This document shows, one piece after another, positions 1-6,555 of a stretch of 34,655 nucleotides of DNA. The stretch covers positions 1-34,655 of the forward strand of contig QFPJ01000031.1 of NCBI GenBank assembly GCA_003241685.1, given 5' to 3'. The DNA is from Sphingopyxis macrogoltabida. GTDB taxonomy: Bacteria > Pseudomonadota > Alphaproteobacteria > Sphingomonadales > Sphingomonadaceae. The notes under the pieces are model-generated. The model was not told the DNA's origin, ran no database searches, and saw nothing but the letters and a program-made list of their open reading frames with translations. The stretch's first letter is position 1; the number at the start of each line of letters is the position of its first letter. Position numbers and translations under genes: made by a program.

Positions 1-7
1 CCGGACG

Positions 8-37
8 TTAACGTAAACGTCAAGTGGAATTGACGTT
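8..37. promoter_or_regulatory. Operator-like palindromes upstream of the nitronate monooxygenase gene
   Basis: Positions 8-23 read TTAACGTAAACGTCAA, two ACGT cores in a near-palindrome. Positions 5-14 form a perfect ACGTTAACGT palindrome. Positions 16-23 and 30-37 form a perfect inverted repeat (AACGTCAA, 6-nt spacer, TTGACGTT). From memory, TTGACGTTAACGTCAA-like sites belong to MerR-family LiuR-type regulators of branched-chain amino acid and acyl-CoA catabolism in Proteobacteria, and 8-23 agrees with that form at 14 of 16 positions. TTGACG at 30-35 could also be a -35 element. The regulator assignment is inference; the symmetry is seen directly. Confidence 0.5.
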
Positions 38-117
38 ACGGCGGTCTGGCGATGATTCGCGATCGCTGCTAGCGGCGACGGGCTGCGGGCCGACAGGCCG
101 ACTAGACGAAAGGGAGA

Positions 118-1101
118 ATGATGGCTTTCAAGACGCGGATTACCGAGATGCTGGGGATCGAGCATCCGATCGTGCAGGGCGGGATGCAGTCGGTGGGAAC
201 CGCCGACATGGCGAGCGCGGTGTCGAATGCCGGCGGGCTTGGAATCATCACCGCGCTGACCCAGCCGTCGCCGCAGGCGCTGCGCGATGAAATCGAACGT
301 TGCCGGTCGCTGACCGACAAGCCTTTCGGCGTCAACCTGACCGTCTTTCCGACGATCAATGCCCCCGATTATAACGCCTATGCCGACGTCGTGGTCGAAA
401 GCGGCGTTCGGATCATGGAAACCGCCGGCACCCCGGCGGTGCGCGAAATATGGGGCCGGGTGAAGCCGCATGGCGTCACCATCCTGCATAAATGCACCGC
501 GGTGCGCCACGCGCTGTCGGCCGAAAAGGCGGGCTGCGACATCATCTCGATCGACGGTTTCGAATGCGCTGGACACCCCGGCGAGGACGATATCCCCGGC
601 CTGATCCTGATTCCCGCCGCCGCCGACAAGGTGAAAATCCCGATGCTGGCGTCGGGCGGCTTCGGCGATGGCCGCGGCCTCGTCGCGGCACTGAGCCTTG
701 GCGCCGAGGGAATCAACATGGGCACGCGCTTCTGCGCGACGAAGGAAGCGCCGATCCACGACAATGTGAAGCAGGCCTATATCGAGAATGACGAGCGCGG
801 CAGCTTCCTGATCTTTCGCAATTTCAAGAATACCGCGCGCGTCGGCCGCAGCGCGGTCAGCGAGGAAGTGGTGCGCCGCTTGTCGCAGCCGGACGCGCAG
901 TTCAGCGACGTGCAGGAACTGGTCGCGGGCAGCGCGGGCCGCGAGCTTCTGCAGACCGGCGATCTGACCAAGGGGGTGTTCTGGGCCGGCATGATTCAGG
1001 GGCTGATCCACGACATCCCGACCTGCAAGGAACTGATCGACCGGATCATCGCCGATGCCGAAGCGATCATCGACCAGCGGCTTGCGGGCTTCCGCGCCTG
1101 A
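118..1101 (+). CDS. Nitronate monooxygenase / 2-nitropropane dioxygenase-like flavoprotein
   Basis: A 327-aa FMN-dependent TIM-barrel oxidoreductase of the NMO/2-nitropropane dioxygenase family. Members oxidise alkyl nitronates or act as NAD(P)H:quinone reductases, so the substrate is uncertain. The N-terminus has HPIVQGGM (residues 16-23), the usual family opening. A GHPGEDD segment near residue 152 carries the histidine expected in the active site, an ASGGFGDGRG phosphate-binding stretch follows, and the C-terminus ends with the usual GxIxGLIHDIP-type segment. AGGGAG precedes tandem ATG codons at 118 and 121, and either could be the start. It is followed by a hairpin and the hydrolase-flavin reductase fusion on the same strand. 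Location beside acyl-CoA dehydrogenases suggests a catabolic role, but this is inference. Confidence 0.88.
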   Translation: MMAFKTRITEMLGIEHPIVQGGMQSVGTADMASAVSNAGGLGIITALTQPSPQALRDEIERCRSLTDKPFGVNLTVFPTINAPDYNAYADVVVESGVRIMETAGTPAVREIWGRVKPHGVTILHKCTAVRHALSAEKAGCDIISIDGFECAGHPGEDDIPGLILIPAAADKVKIPMLASGGFGDGRGLVAALSLGAEGINMGTRFCATKEAPIHDNVKQAYIENDERGSFLIFRNFKNTARVGRSAVSEEVVRRLSQPDAQFSDVQELVAGSAGRELLQTGDLTKGVFWAGMIQGLIHDIPTCKELIDRIIADAEAIIDQRLAGFRA

Positions 1102-1114
1102 CGATCAAGTCCCG

Positions 1115-1139
1115 GGCCTCGACGCGGCGCGTCGAGGCC
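1115..1139. terminator. Strong hairpin between the first two genes
   Basis: An 11-bp perfect stem (1115-1125 with 1129-1139) closes on a 3-nt GGC loop, starting 13 nt after the monooxygenase stop codon. No T-run follows, so it may be a weak or attenuating terminator, or an mRNA-stabilising structure inside an operon. Confidence 0.45.
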
Positions 1140-1190
1140 ATTAGGGCTAGAGGTTCAAGGCCACGGCGTGGCGGCAGCAAGGGTTCGGGA

Positions 1191-2417
1191 ATGAGCGTCG
1201 TCGAATATCGCGGTTTCGCGGGTGTCCGCCTGGAAGCGGATGTGACGGGCGCCGACGACGACCCGGCCGTGCTGCTGGTTCATGGTGCGGGCCAGACGCG
1301 CGCCGTGTGGGCGACCGTCGCCGAGGCGCTGGAGCAGGCGGGGCGGCGCGTCATCAGCCTCGACCTGCGCGGCCATGGCGGTAGCGAGTGGCCGGAGGAC
1401 GGCCGCTATGATTTCACGGCGATGGTCGAGGATCTGCGCGCGGTGCTGGCGCAGCTGGGCTCGCGGCCGGTCGTCGTCGCGGCGATGCTGGGCGGCTGGG
1501 TAGCGAGCGCCGCGCTGGAACGCGATGCCGCCGTGCTGGCGTCGGGACTGGTGCTGGTCGACCTGCCGATCGATGTCGCGGGCGGCGTGCCGAACGGCGT
1601 TGACGCCGCGCCGCGCGAAGCATCGGCGCTCGCGCCCGGACAAGCGGATTGGGATGCGCGCCTGCCCGACGCGTTCGGCAGAGGCGCGTTCGCCCAGCGG
1701 TTTGCCGGCGTGCCCGCCGCCATCGCGCTGCCGACGCTCTATGTCCGCGGGGCGATGAGCGACTTGGTCGCAAAGGCCGATGCCGCCGCTTTCGTGGCGC
1801 AGCTTCCCGACGGTGAACTGGCCGAGGTCGAGGCGCGGTCGCTGGTCGCCGCCGAGGACCGCGTCGATGCGCTGTGCGCCTATCTGATCGACTTTCTCGA
1901 GCGCCGCGCGCCGCGCGCCTCGCCCGAATATCGGGCGGGGTCCGATGCGCGCACCTTCCGCGATGCGCTGGGCTGTTTCGCGACCGGGGTGACAGTGGTG
2001 ACCGCCATCGGTTCCGACGGCCAGCCGATCGGCCTGACCGCCAACAGCTTCACGTCGGTGTCGCTCGACCCGCCGCTGCTGCTCGTGTGCATCGCCAATA
2101 CGTCGACCAGCGCGTCCGCCCTGCGCGCGGTCGATCGCTTTGCCGTCAATGTCCTCCAGATCGGCCAGCAGCCGACGTCGAACCGCTTTGCGGGGCGCGA
2201 CGAGGAACGCTTTGCCGCGACGCCGTGGGCGCTTGGCGAGTTCGGCACGCCCGTGCTGACGGGATCGCTCAGCAGCTTCGAATGCGCCCGCGACGCGGTG
2301 CACGACGGCGGCGATCATTTCATTCTGGTCGGCCGGGTGTTGCGGGCGATTTTCGAGCCGCGCCGCGATCCGCTGCTCTATTTTCGCGGCAAATATCGCA
2401 AGCTGCACTTCGCCTGA
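1191..2417 (+). CDS. Fusion: degenerate alpha/beta-hydrolase domain + flavin reductase (DIM6/NTAB-like) domain
   Basis: A 408-aa two-domain protein. Residues about 1-237 are an alpha/beta-hydrolase fold (LLVHGAG oxyanion loop at 28-34, DLRGHGGS at 58-65). Residues about 252-408 are a flavin-reductase-like FMN-binding split barrel (FATGVTVVTA, TANSFTSVSLDPP, then GDHFILVGRV), a family that usually supplies reduced flavin to a partner monooxygenase or dehalogenase. The nucleophile elbow, normally GxSxGG, reads AAMLGG at 97-102, so methionine 99 stands where the catalytic serine should be. The segment where the catalytic histidine is expected, after Asp191, reads VEARSLVAAED with no histidine. 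The hydrolase half is therefore probably not a classical serine hydrolase. The start is ATG with a weak purine-rich upstream stretch. I cannot identify a partner oxygenase in the window apart from the upstream flavoprotein. Confidence 0.82.
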   Translation: MSVVEYRGFAGVRLEADVTGADDDPAVLLVHGAGQTRAVWATVAEALEQAGRRVISLDLRGHGGSEWPEDGRYDFTAMVEDLRAVLAQLGSRPVVVAAMLGGWVASAALERDAAVLASGLVLVDLPIDVAGGVPNGVDAAPREASALAPGQADWDARLPDAFGRGAFAQRFAGVPAAIALPTLYVRGAMSDLVAKADAAAFVAQLPDGELAEVEARSLVAAEDRVDALCAYLIDFLERRAPRASPEYRAGSDARTFRDALGCFATGVTVVTAIGSDGQPIGLTANSFTSVSLDPPLLLVCIANTSTSASALRAVDRFAVNVLQIGQQPTSNRFAGRDEERFAATPWALGEFGTPVLTGSLSSFECARDAVHDGGDHFILVGRVLRAIFEPRRDPLLYFRGKYRKLHFA

Positions 2418-2502
2418 CCCGGCGACCTGTCACGCGCGCCAGTTGGAGCGCGGCCCCGACACCGGGCATGACGGCGGCAGGAAGCGAAAGAAGGGGAGAG
2501 GC

Positions 2503-3534
2503 ATGACCGCGATTGACCTGCCGATGGACGCGGCGCAGACGATGCTGCTGGATAGCGTCCAGCGTTTTCTGACCGACAATCCCCGTCCGCGCTGGCGTCA
2601 ACTGGTCGATACGTTGGGATTGGGCGGCGTTGCCGTGGCGGAACGCTCCGGCGGTTTCGGCGGCGGCGCGCGCGATATCGCCCTGGTGATGGCCGAGCTT
2701 GGCCCGGCACTGGCGGGGGCCGACTGGCTGTCGCACGCGGTGGCGGCGATGCTTCTGTCGCGGGTCGACCCCGATCATGCGATGCTGCCCGGCCTGGCCG
2801 CTGGCGAATGGCGCGCGGCGATCGTCTGTCCGGCATCGACCGCCGCCATGCCGATCGTCGAGCGGGGCGAAGCCGGTTGGATCGTGCGCGGCGCGGCATC
2901 ACTGGTCGCGGGCGGCGCAGAAGCCGAACTGCTTGTCGTTGCCGACGCCAGGGCGTTGATCGCCTTTGCCGCCGATCATCGGCAGATCGAGCAGCGGCAC
3001 CGCATCATGCACGACGGCAGTGCAACGTCGGACATCCTGTTTGCACAGGGCGCAGGCGAGGTGACGCCGCTGGCGACCGGCGCGGATGCGGCCCGGCTGG
3101 CCGAGCTTGCCAATGATATGATGCTCGTCGGCCGCTGTGCCGAGGCGGCGGGGCTGATGCGGCGGATGATCGCGGACAGCGTCGATTATCTGGGCCAGCG
3201 GCGGCAGTTCGGGACTCCGATCGGGTCGTTTCAGGTCCTGCGTCACCGCATCGCCGACATGCAATTGGCGCGGATGAAGGCGGCGGCGCTGACCGAGTTG
3301 GCGGTTCTGGCGCTGGATGAGGGCGGCGACCGCGGCGCCGCGGTCGCCGCGGCCTGTGTCGAGGTGCGCGACGCGGTGCGGGTCGTGGGCGAAGGGGCGG
3401 TGCAGTTGCATGGCGCGATGGGATTGACCGACGAACTGGCGCTGGGCCGCCATTTCAAGCGTGCGATGGCGATCGCGGCGATGCTGGGTCCGCAGGCGAG
3501 GCATCTGCGCCGTTTTGCCGACACGGCGGCGTGA
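2503..3534 (+). CDS. Acyl-CoA dehydrogenase, short subunit-like form
   Basis: A 343-aa acyl-CoA dehydrogenase-family protein. I chose ATG 2503 because AAGGGGAG lies 5-12 nt upstream; a longer reading frame begins at 2443 without such a site. The C-terminal signature is clear (YLGQRRQFGTPIGSFQVLRHR near residues 227-247, then QLHGAMGLTDE). The middle domain is short and lacks the usual EPxxGSD substrate/FAD segment, and no YEG-type catalytic glutamate motif is visible at the C-terminus. This resembles the partner subunits of heteromeric acyl-CoA dehydrogenases known from steroid-degrading actinobacteria. A fuller dehydrogenase lies immediately downstream in the opposite direction, so the two may form one enzyme (inference). 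FAD is the expected cofactor; location is cytoplasmic. Confidence 0.85.
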   Translation: MTAIDLPMDAAQTMLLDSVQRFLTDNPRPRWRQLVDTLGLGGVAVAERSGGFGGGARDIALVMAELGPALAGADWLSHAVAAMLLSRVDPDHAMLPGLAAGEWRAAIVCPASTAAMPIVERGEAGWIVRGAASLVAGGAEAELLVVADARALIAFAADHRQIEQRHRIMHDGSATSDILFAQGAGEVTPLATGADAARLAELANDMMLVGRCAEAAGLMRRMIADSVDYLGQRRQFGTPIGSFQVLRHRIADMQLARMKAAALTELAVLALDEGGDRGAAVAAACVEVRDAVRVVGEGAVQLHGAMGLTDELALGRHFKRAMAIAAMLGPQARHLRRFADTAA

Positions 3535-3543
3535 CGCGCGTCA
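3532..3543. other. Palindromic stop-codon junction between convergent acyl-CoA dehydrogenase genes
   Basis: TGACGCGCGTCA is a perfect 12-bp palindrome whose two ends are the TGA stop codons of the converging genes, leaving only 6 nt between them. No terminator separates the genes, so their transcripts probably overlap. Confidence 0.7.
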
Positions 3544-4665
3544 GCCGAGCAAAGTGCGGGCGATCAGATCGCGCTGAATCTCGTTCGACCCGGCATAGAT
3601 GCTCGCCGCGCGGTCGTTCAGATAGCGCGGGACGGCGATGGCCGCTTCGGCGTCGGCCTGACCATCCGCCTCCGCCCAGGCCGCATAGCCCGCAACCTCG
3701 CACGCCAGCCTGTCGATGCGCTGCGCAGTTTCGGTTCCCAATATCTTGAGCACCGAGGCATAGAGCACCGCGTCGCCGCCGATGCCCTGCATCGCCTTCA
3801 TCTCGAGCGCCTGAAGCGCGCGCAGCGTCACCGCTTCGCGATCGAGTGCTGCGCGGAGTGCCGGATCGACGCCGTCGCGGCGGCGGAGCCGGTTCAGCCG
3901 GCCGATCAGCGCGGGGGCATAGCGTCCACCGCGTTCAAAGGTCAGCAGATGCTTGGCGACCGACCAGCCGGCATTTTCCGCGCCCAGCCGGTTCGCCTGC
4001 GGCACCCGTACATCGTCGAAAAAGACCTGGTTGAGTTCATGGTCGCCGGCCAGCGTGCGGATTGGTTCGACCGTGATGCCCCGGCTGGCCATATCGAGCA
4101 GCAGAAAGCTGATCCCGGCCTGCGGCTTGCCCGCGGTCGAGGAGCGGACGAGGCAGAACATGCGATTGGCGAAATGGGCGTGCGTGGTCCAGATCTTCGA
4201 TCCCGTCAGCACATAATCTTCGCCGTCCGCCACCGCGCGCAATTGCAGCGACGCCAGATCCGATCCGGCACCGGGTTCCGAAAAGCCCTGGCACCAGTAA
4301 TCCGCGCCCGACAGGATGCGCGGCAGATAATGAGCGCGCTGCTGCGGCGTACCGAAATGCATGATGACCGGCGCCACCATCTTCAGCCCCATCGGCGCCA
4401 GATTGGGGGCCCCGGCGCGCGCGCATTCGGCGGCGAAGATATAGCGTTGCAGATCGTTCCAGCCGGGCCCGCCGTGGTCGGCTGGCCAGTCGGGCGCCGC
4501 CCAGCCCCGCGCGTTCAGGATGCGTTGCCACGGCAGCGACACGGCGGGATCGATGAACACGCTGGTCGCGCGGGCGGCCGCATCGCGCAGATCGTCGGGC
4601 AGGTTCGCCGCGATGAAATCGCGAACTTCGCTTTGGAAGGCAGTCAGGGCGGGATCGTTCAACAT
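3541..4665 (-). CDS. Acyl-CoA dehydrogenase
   Basis: A 374-aa FAD-dependent acyl-CoA dehydrogenase that introduces the alpha-beta double bond into an acyl-CoA. The substrate-binding middle segment is complete (CQGFSEPGAGSDLASL, then VLTGSKIWTTHAH), and the C-terminus has the usual YAGSNEIQRDLIARTLLG helix. Alanine in YAG replaces the glutamate of YEG-type enzymes, so the catalytic base must lie elsewhere, as in several FadE-like families. Two ATGs are possible (4671 and 4665). GGAG sits about 7 nt before the second but only 1 nt before the first, so I prefer 4665. The LuxR-type gene lies upstream in the same direction and may be co-transcribed. The enzyme may pair with the shorter dehydrogenase encoded opposite. 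Confidence 0.88.
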   Translation of the reverse strand: MLNDPALTAFQSEVRDFIAANLPDDLRDAAARATSVFIDPAVSLPWQRILNARGWAAPDWPADHGGPGWNDLQRYIFAAECARAGAPNLAPMGLKMVAPVIMHFGTPQQRAHYLPRILSGADYWCQGFSEPGAGSDLASLQLRAVADGEDYVLTGSKIWTTHAHFANRMFCLVRSSTAGKPQAGISFLLLDMASRGITVEPIRTLAGDHELNQVFFDDVRVPQANRLGAENAGWSVAKHLLTFERGGRYAPALIGRLNRLRRRDGVDPALRAALDREAVTLRALQALEMKAMQGIGGDAVLYASVLKILGTETAQRIDRLACEVAGYAAWAEADGQADAEAAIAVPRYLNDRAASIYAGSNEIQRDLIARTLLG

Positions 4666-4719
4666 CTCCATGCTCCGGTCATGCGCGGCCGCGGCCGGCG
4701 CGCCAAGCTGGCGAAAGCG

Positions 4720-5469
4720 TCAGGACGCACGCGCGCCGACATAGCCGAGCCCGGCGGCCACCTGAATCGATTGGGCGCGGCCGGTCGCGCCCAGCTTTGC
4801 CGCCGCATTGCGCAGGTGAAAACGCACCGTTGATATCGACAGCGACAGGATTATGCCGATCTCACCGTCGGTTTTTCCGGCGGCCGCCCAGCGCAGACAC
4901 TGAACCTCGCGGCGCGTCAGCGCTAGCGGTGCGTCGGTCCGGCGCGGGTGGCCGCGTGCCTCGTTGTGCGTGGCGACGAGTCGCAGCGCCAGATTATGCA
5001 GCGCGCCGGCGTGGTCATCGAACAGGCGGCGCACGCCGACCGGCTCGCGCGAACACCAGAACACCGTGCCGACCAGCCCGCGCGGCAGATGGACGGGGGC
5101 GATGATCGCCTCGCCGAAATGGGGCGACGCGCGCGCCTGGCCGCAATCGACCGATTCGAGCAGCCGCGTCGTTCGCCAGCCGTGCAGGGCGCCCTCGCTA
5201 TAATAGAAGGGCTCGGCGGTCAGCCGCGTCGCGGTCAGAAAGGCGAGATGGAGCGCCAGCTTGCGATCGCGCCAATAGGCATGATCCGGATCGACCCAGC
5301 GGAAGCTGGTTTCGGCGTAAGGACGGCCGTCGCGATCGGCCATCGGTTCCGGATCGCCAAGGTCGGCCTGGGCCGCGATATAGGGCAGGCCGATCCGATC
5401 GCCGATTGCCTGTACCTCTGCGATCAGGCCGGGCATCCGTTCCCAGCAAAGCGCCTGAACATCCGTCAC
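4720..5469 (-). CDS. LuxR-family transcriptional regulator
   Basis: A 249-aa regulator with a C-terminal LuxR/GerE helix-turn-helix (LTRREVQCLRWAAAGKTDGE, then ISTVRFHLRNAAAKLGATGR, about residues 183-235). The N-terminal 160 residues have the size and aromatic pattern of an autoinducer-binding-like domain, but I cannot confirm the ligand residues, and no luxI-type synthase is present in the window. I chose the GTG at 5469 because GGAGAGG lies just upstream; a longer frame to 5535 lacks support. It ends about 55 nt before the acyl-CoA dehydrogenase on the same strand, so it is a good candidate regulator of this catabolic block, possibly as a LuxR solo that senses a substrate. Confidence 0.8.
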   Translation of the reverse strand: MTDVQALCWERMPGLIAEVQAIGDRIGLPYIAAQADLGDPEPMADRDGRPYAETSFRWVDPDHAYWRDRKLALHLAFLTATRLTAEPFYYSEGALHGWRTTRLLESVDCGQARASPHFGEAIIAPVHLPRGLVGTVFWCSREPVGVRRLFDDHAGALHNLALRLVATHNEARGHPRRTDAPLALTRREVQCLRWAAAGKTDGEIGIILSLSISTVRFHLRNAAAKLGATGRAQSIQVAAGLGYVGARAS

Positions 5470-5673
5470 GTCATCCTCTCCGCCGCCCGTACTGCCATGG
5501 ATGCCAGCTTGCGGGAATGGCCGCAATCCCATCATCTGACAGGGTGCTGTGATGGCGGCCGAAGGGAAAATATCGCTGGTCGGCGCGACCGCGCGGTGTC
5601 AATGTCGTCCGGCTTTCCCGGATGAAATTCGAGCTAGGGGCGGTTCGCCTCGAACGAACGGGAGCAAGCAGGC
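5470..5673. other. Divergent intergenic region between the LuxR-type gene and the Fnr leader ORF
   Basis: About 200 bp between diverging genes, so it should hold at least two promoters. I found no convincing -35/-10 pair, no TTGAT-N4-ATCAA Fnr box and no strong hairpin by eye. Confidence 0.4.
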
Positions 5674-5817
5674 ATGAAGCACGGTCGTCAGGGCACGACG
5701 ATCGGCCTTACCTCTCCCGCCGGTTCGCCGGTCCTGCTTGCGCCCGACGATGTGCCGTGCGTCGCTTTCATGGACCGAAAGCAAACGCCTGTTCCCAGCA
5801 TGGCGAGCCTGTTGTAA
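5674..5817 (+). CDS. Possible 47-aa leader ORF upstream of the Fnr-type gene
   Basis: A short ORF starts at ATG 5674 with GGAGCA about 8 nt upstream and ends at TAA 5815-5817. It lies in the same frame as the Fnr-type gene, with only TAA plus three codons between its end and the GTG start at 5827. The Fnr start has no clear Shine-Dalgarno site, so translational coupling from this ORF is possible. The product (beginning MKHGRQGTTIGLTSPAG) matches no family I recognise and has no signal peptide or membrane segment. It may equally be chance, or a remnant of an N-terminal extension. Confidence 0.35.
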   Translation: MKHGRQGTTIGLTSPAGSPVLLAPDDVPCVAFMDRKQTPVPSMASLL

Positions 5818-5826
5818 CCCGTCGGC

Positions 5827-6516
5827 GTGACCGACTGTTCATCCTGCATCGTGCGCAACCGCGCCATCTGTGCCGGGCTCGATCCCGACGAACTGCTGCT
5901 GCTCGGCAGGATGGGGCGCAAGCAGCGTCTGGGGGCTGGCGAGACCTTGTTCTGGGAAGGCGACGATGCGCCGGTCGTGGCCAATGTTCTGGACGGCGTG
6001 CTGAAGCTGGTTGTCGCGACTGCGGACGGGCGCGAGCAGATCGTCGGGATCGTCTTTCCGTCGGATTTCATCGGCCGGCCGTTCGGCAGCGAAAGTCCGT
6101 ATAGCGTGACCGCGATGACCGATGCCGAAGCGTGCGTTTTCCATCGCAAAAGCTTCGATGAATTTGCCGGCCATCACCCCGATTTGCAGCAGCGGCTGCT
6201 GCGCCGCACGCTGGACGAACTTGACCGGGCGCGCCACTGGATGATGCTGCTCGGGCGCAAGTCGGCGAGCGAGAAGGTCGCGTCCTTCCTGCTCGAAATG
6301 TCCGAACGCCTGGCGGGGCAGGGATGCCATGCCGATACGCAGGCCGCGTTCGAGCTGCCGTTCGGTCGCCAGCAGATCGCCGACATCCTGGGGCTGACGA
6401 TCGAGACGACGAGCCGCCAGTTGACGAAGATGCGCGGCGACGGCGTTATCGATCTGCCGTCGCGCCGCGAAATCGTCATCAAGGATCGCGCGGCGATGGA
6501 GGATATGGCGGGTTAG
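5827..6516 (+). CDS. fnrL: Crp/Fnr-family oxygen-responsive regulator (FnrL-type)
   Basis: A 229-aa Crp/Fnr regulator. Cysteines 4, 7 and 15 give a C-x2-C-x7-C cluster, and Cys103 sits in the beta-roll where the fourth ligand of Fnr proteins lies. Together they are expected to bind an oxygen-labile [4Fe-4S] cluster. The C-terminal helix-turn-helix (LPFGRQQIADILGLTIETTSRQL) carries Glu193, Ser196 and Arg197, the ExxSR recognition pattern for TTGAT-N4-ATCAA half-sites. The family activates microaerobic respiration, haem synthesis and related genes when oxygen falls. The start is GTG at 5827; starting later would remove the first cysteines. It converges on the HerA-like gene. FnrL versus FixK-type naming is by cysteine spacing only. 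Confidence 0.88.
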   Translation: MTDCSSCIVRNRAICAGLDPDELLLLGRMGRKQRLGAGETLFWEGDDAPVVANVLDGVLKLVVATADGREQIVGIVFPSDFIGRPFGSESPYSVTAMTDAEACVFHRKSFDEFAGHHPDLQQRLLRRTLDELDRARHWMMLLGRKSASEKVASFLLEMSERLAGQGCHADTQAAFELPFGRQQIADILGLTIETTSRQLTKMRGDGVIDLPSRREIVIKDRAAMEDMAG

Positions 6517-6555
6517 CGAGCCTGATGCTTTGGGCCGGGGCCGTTCAATCGCGAA

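Noticed and set aside
1155..2408. 417-codon minus-strand frame opposite the hydrolase-flavin reductase fusion
   Set aside because: The composition is the Arg/His/Gln-rich type of antisense frames; the plus-strand protein has clear domains and family motifs.
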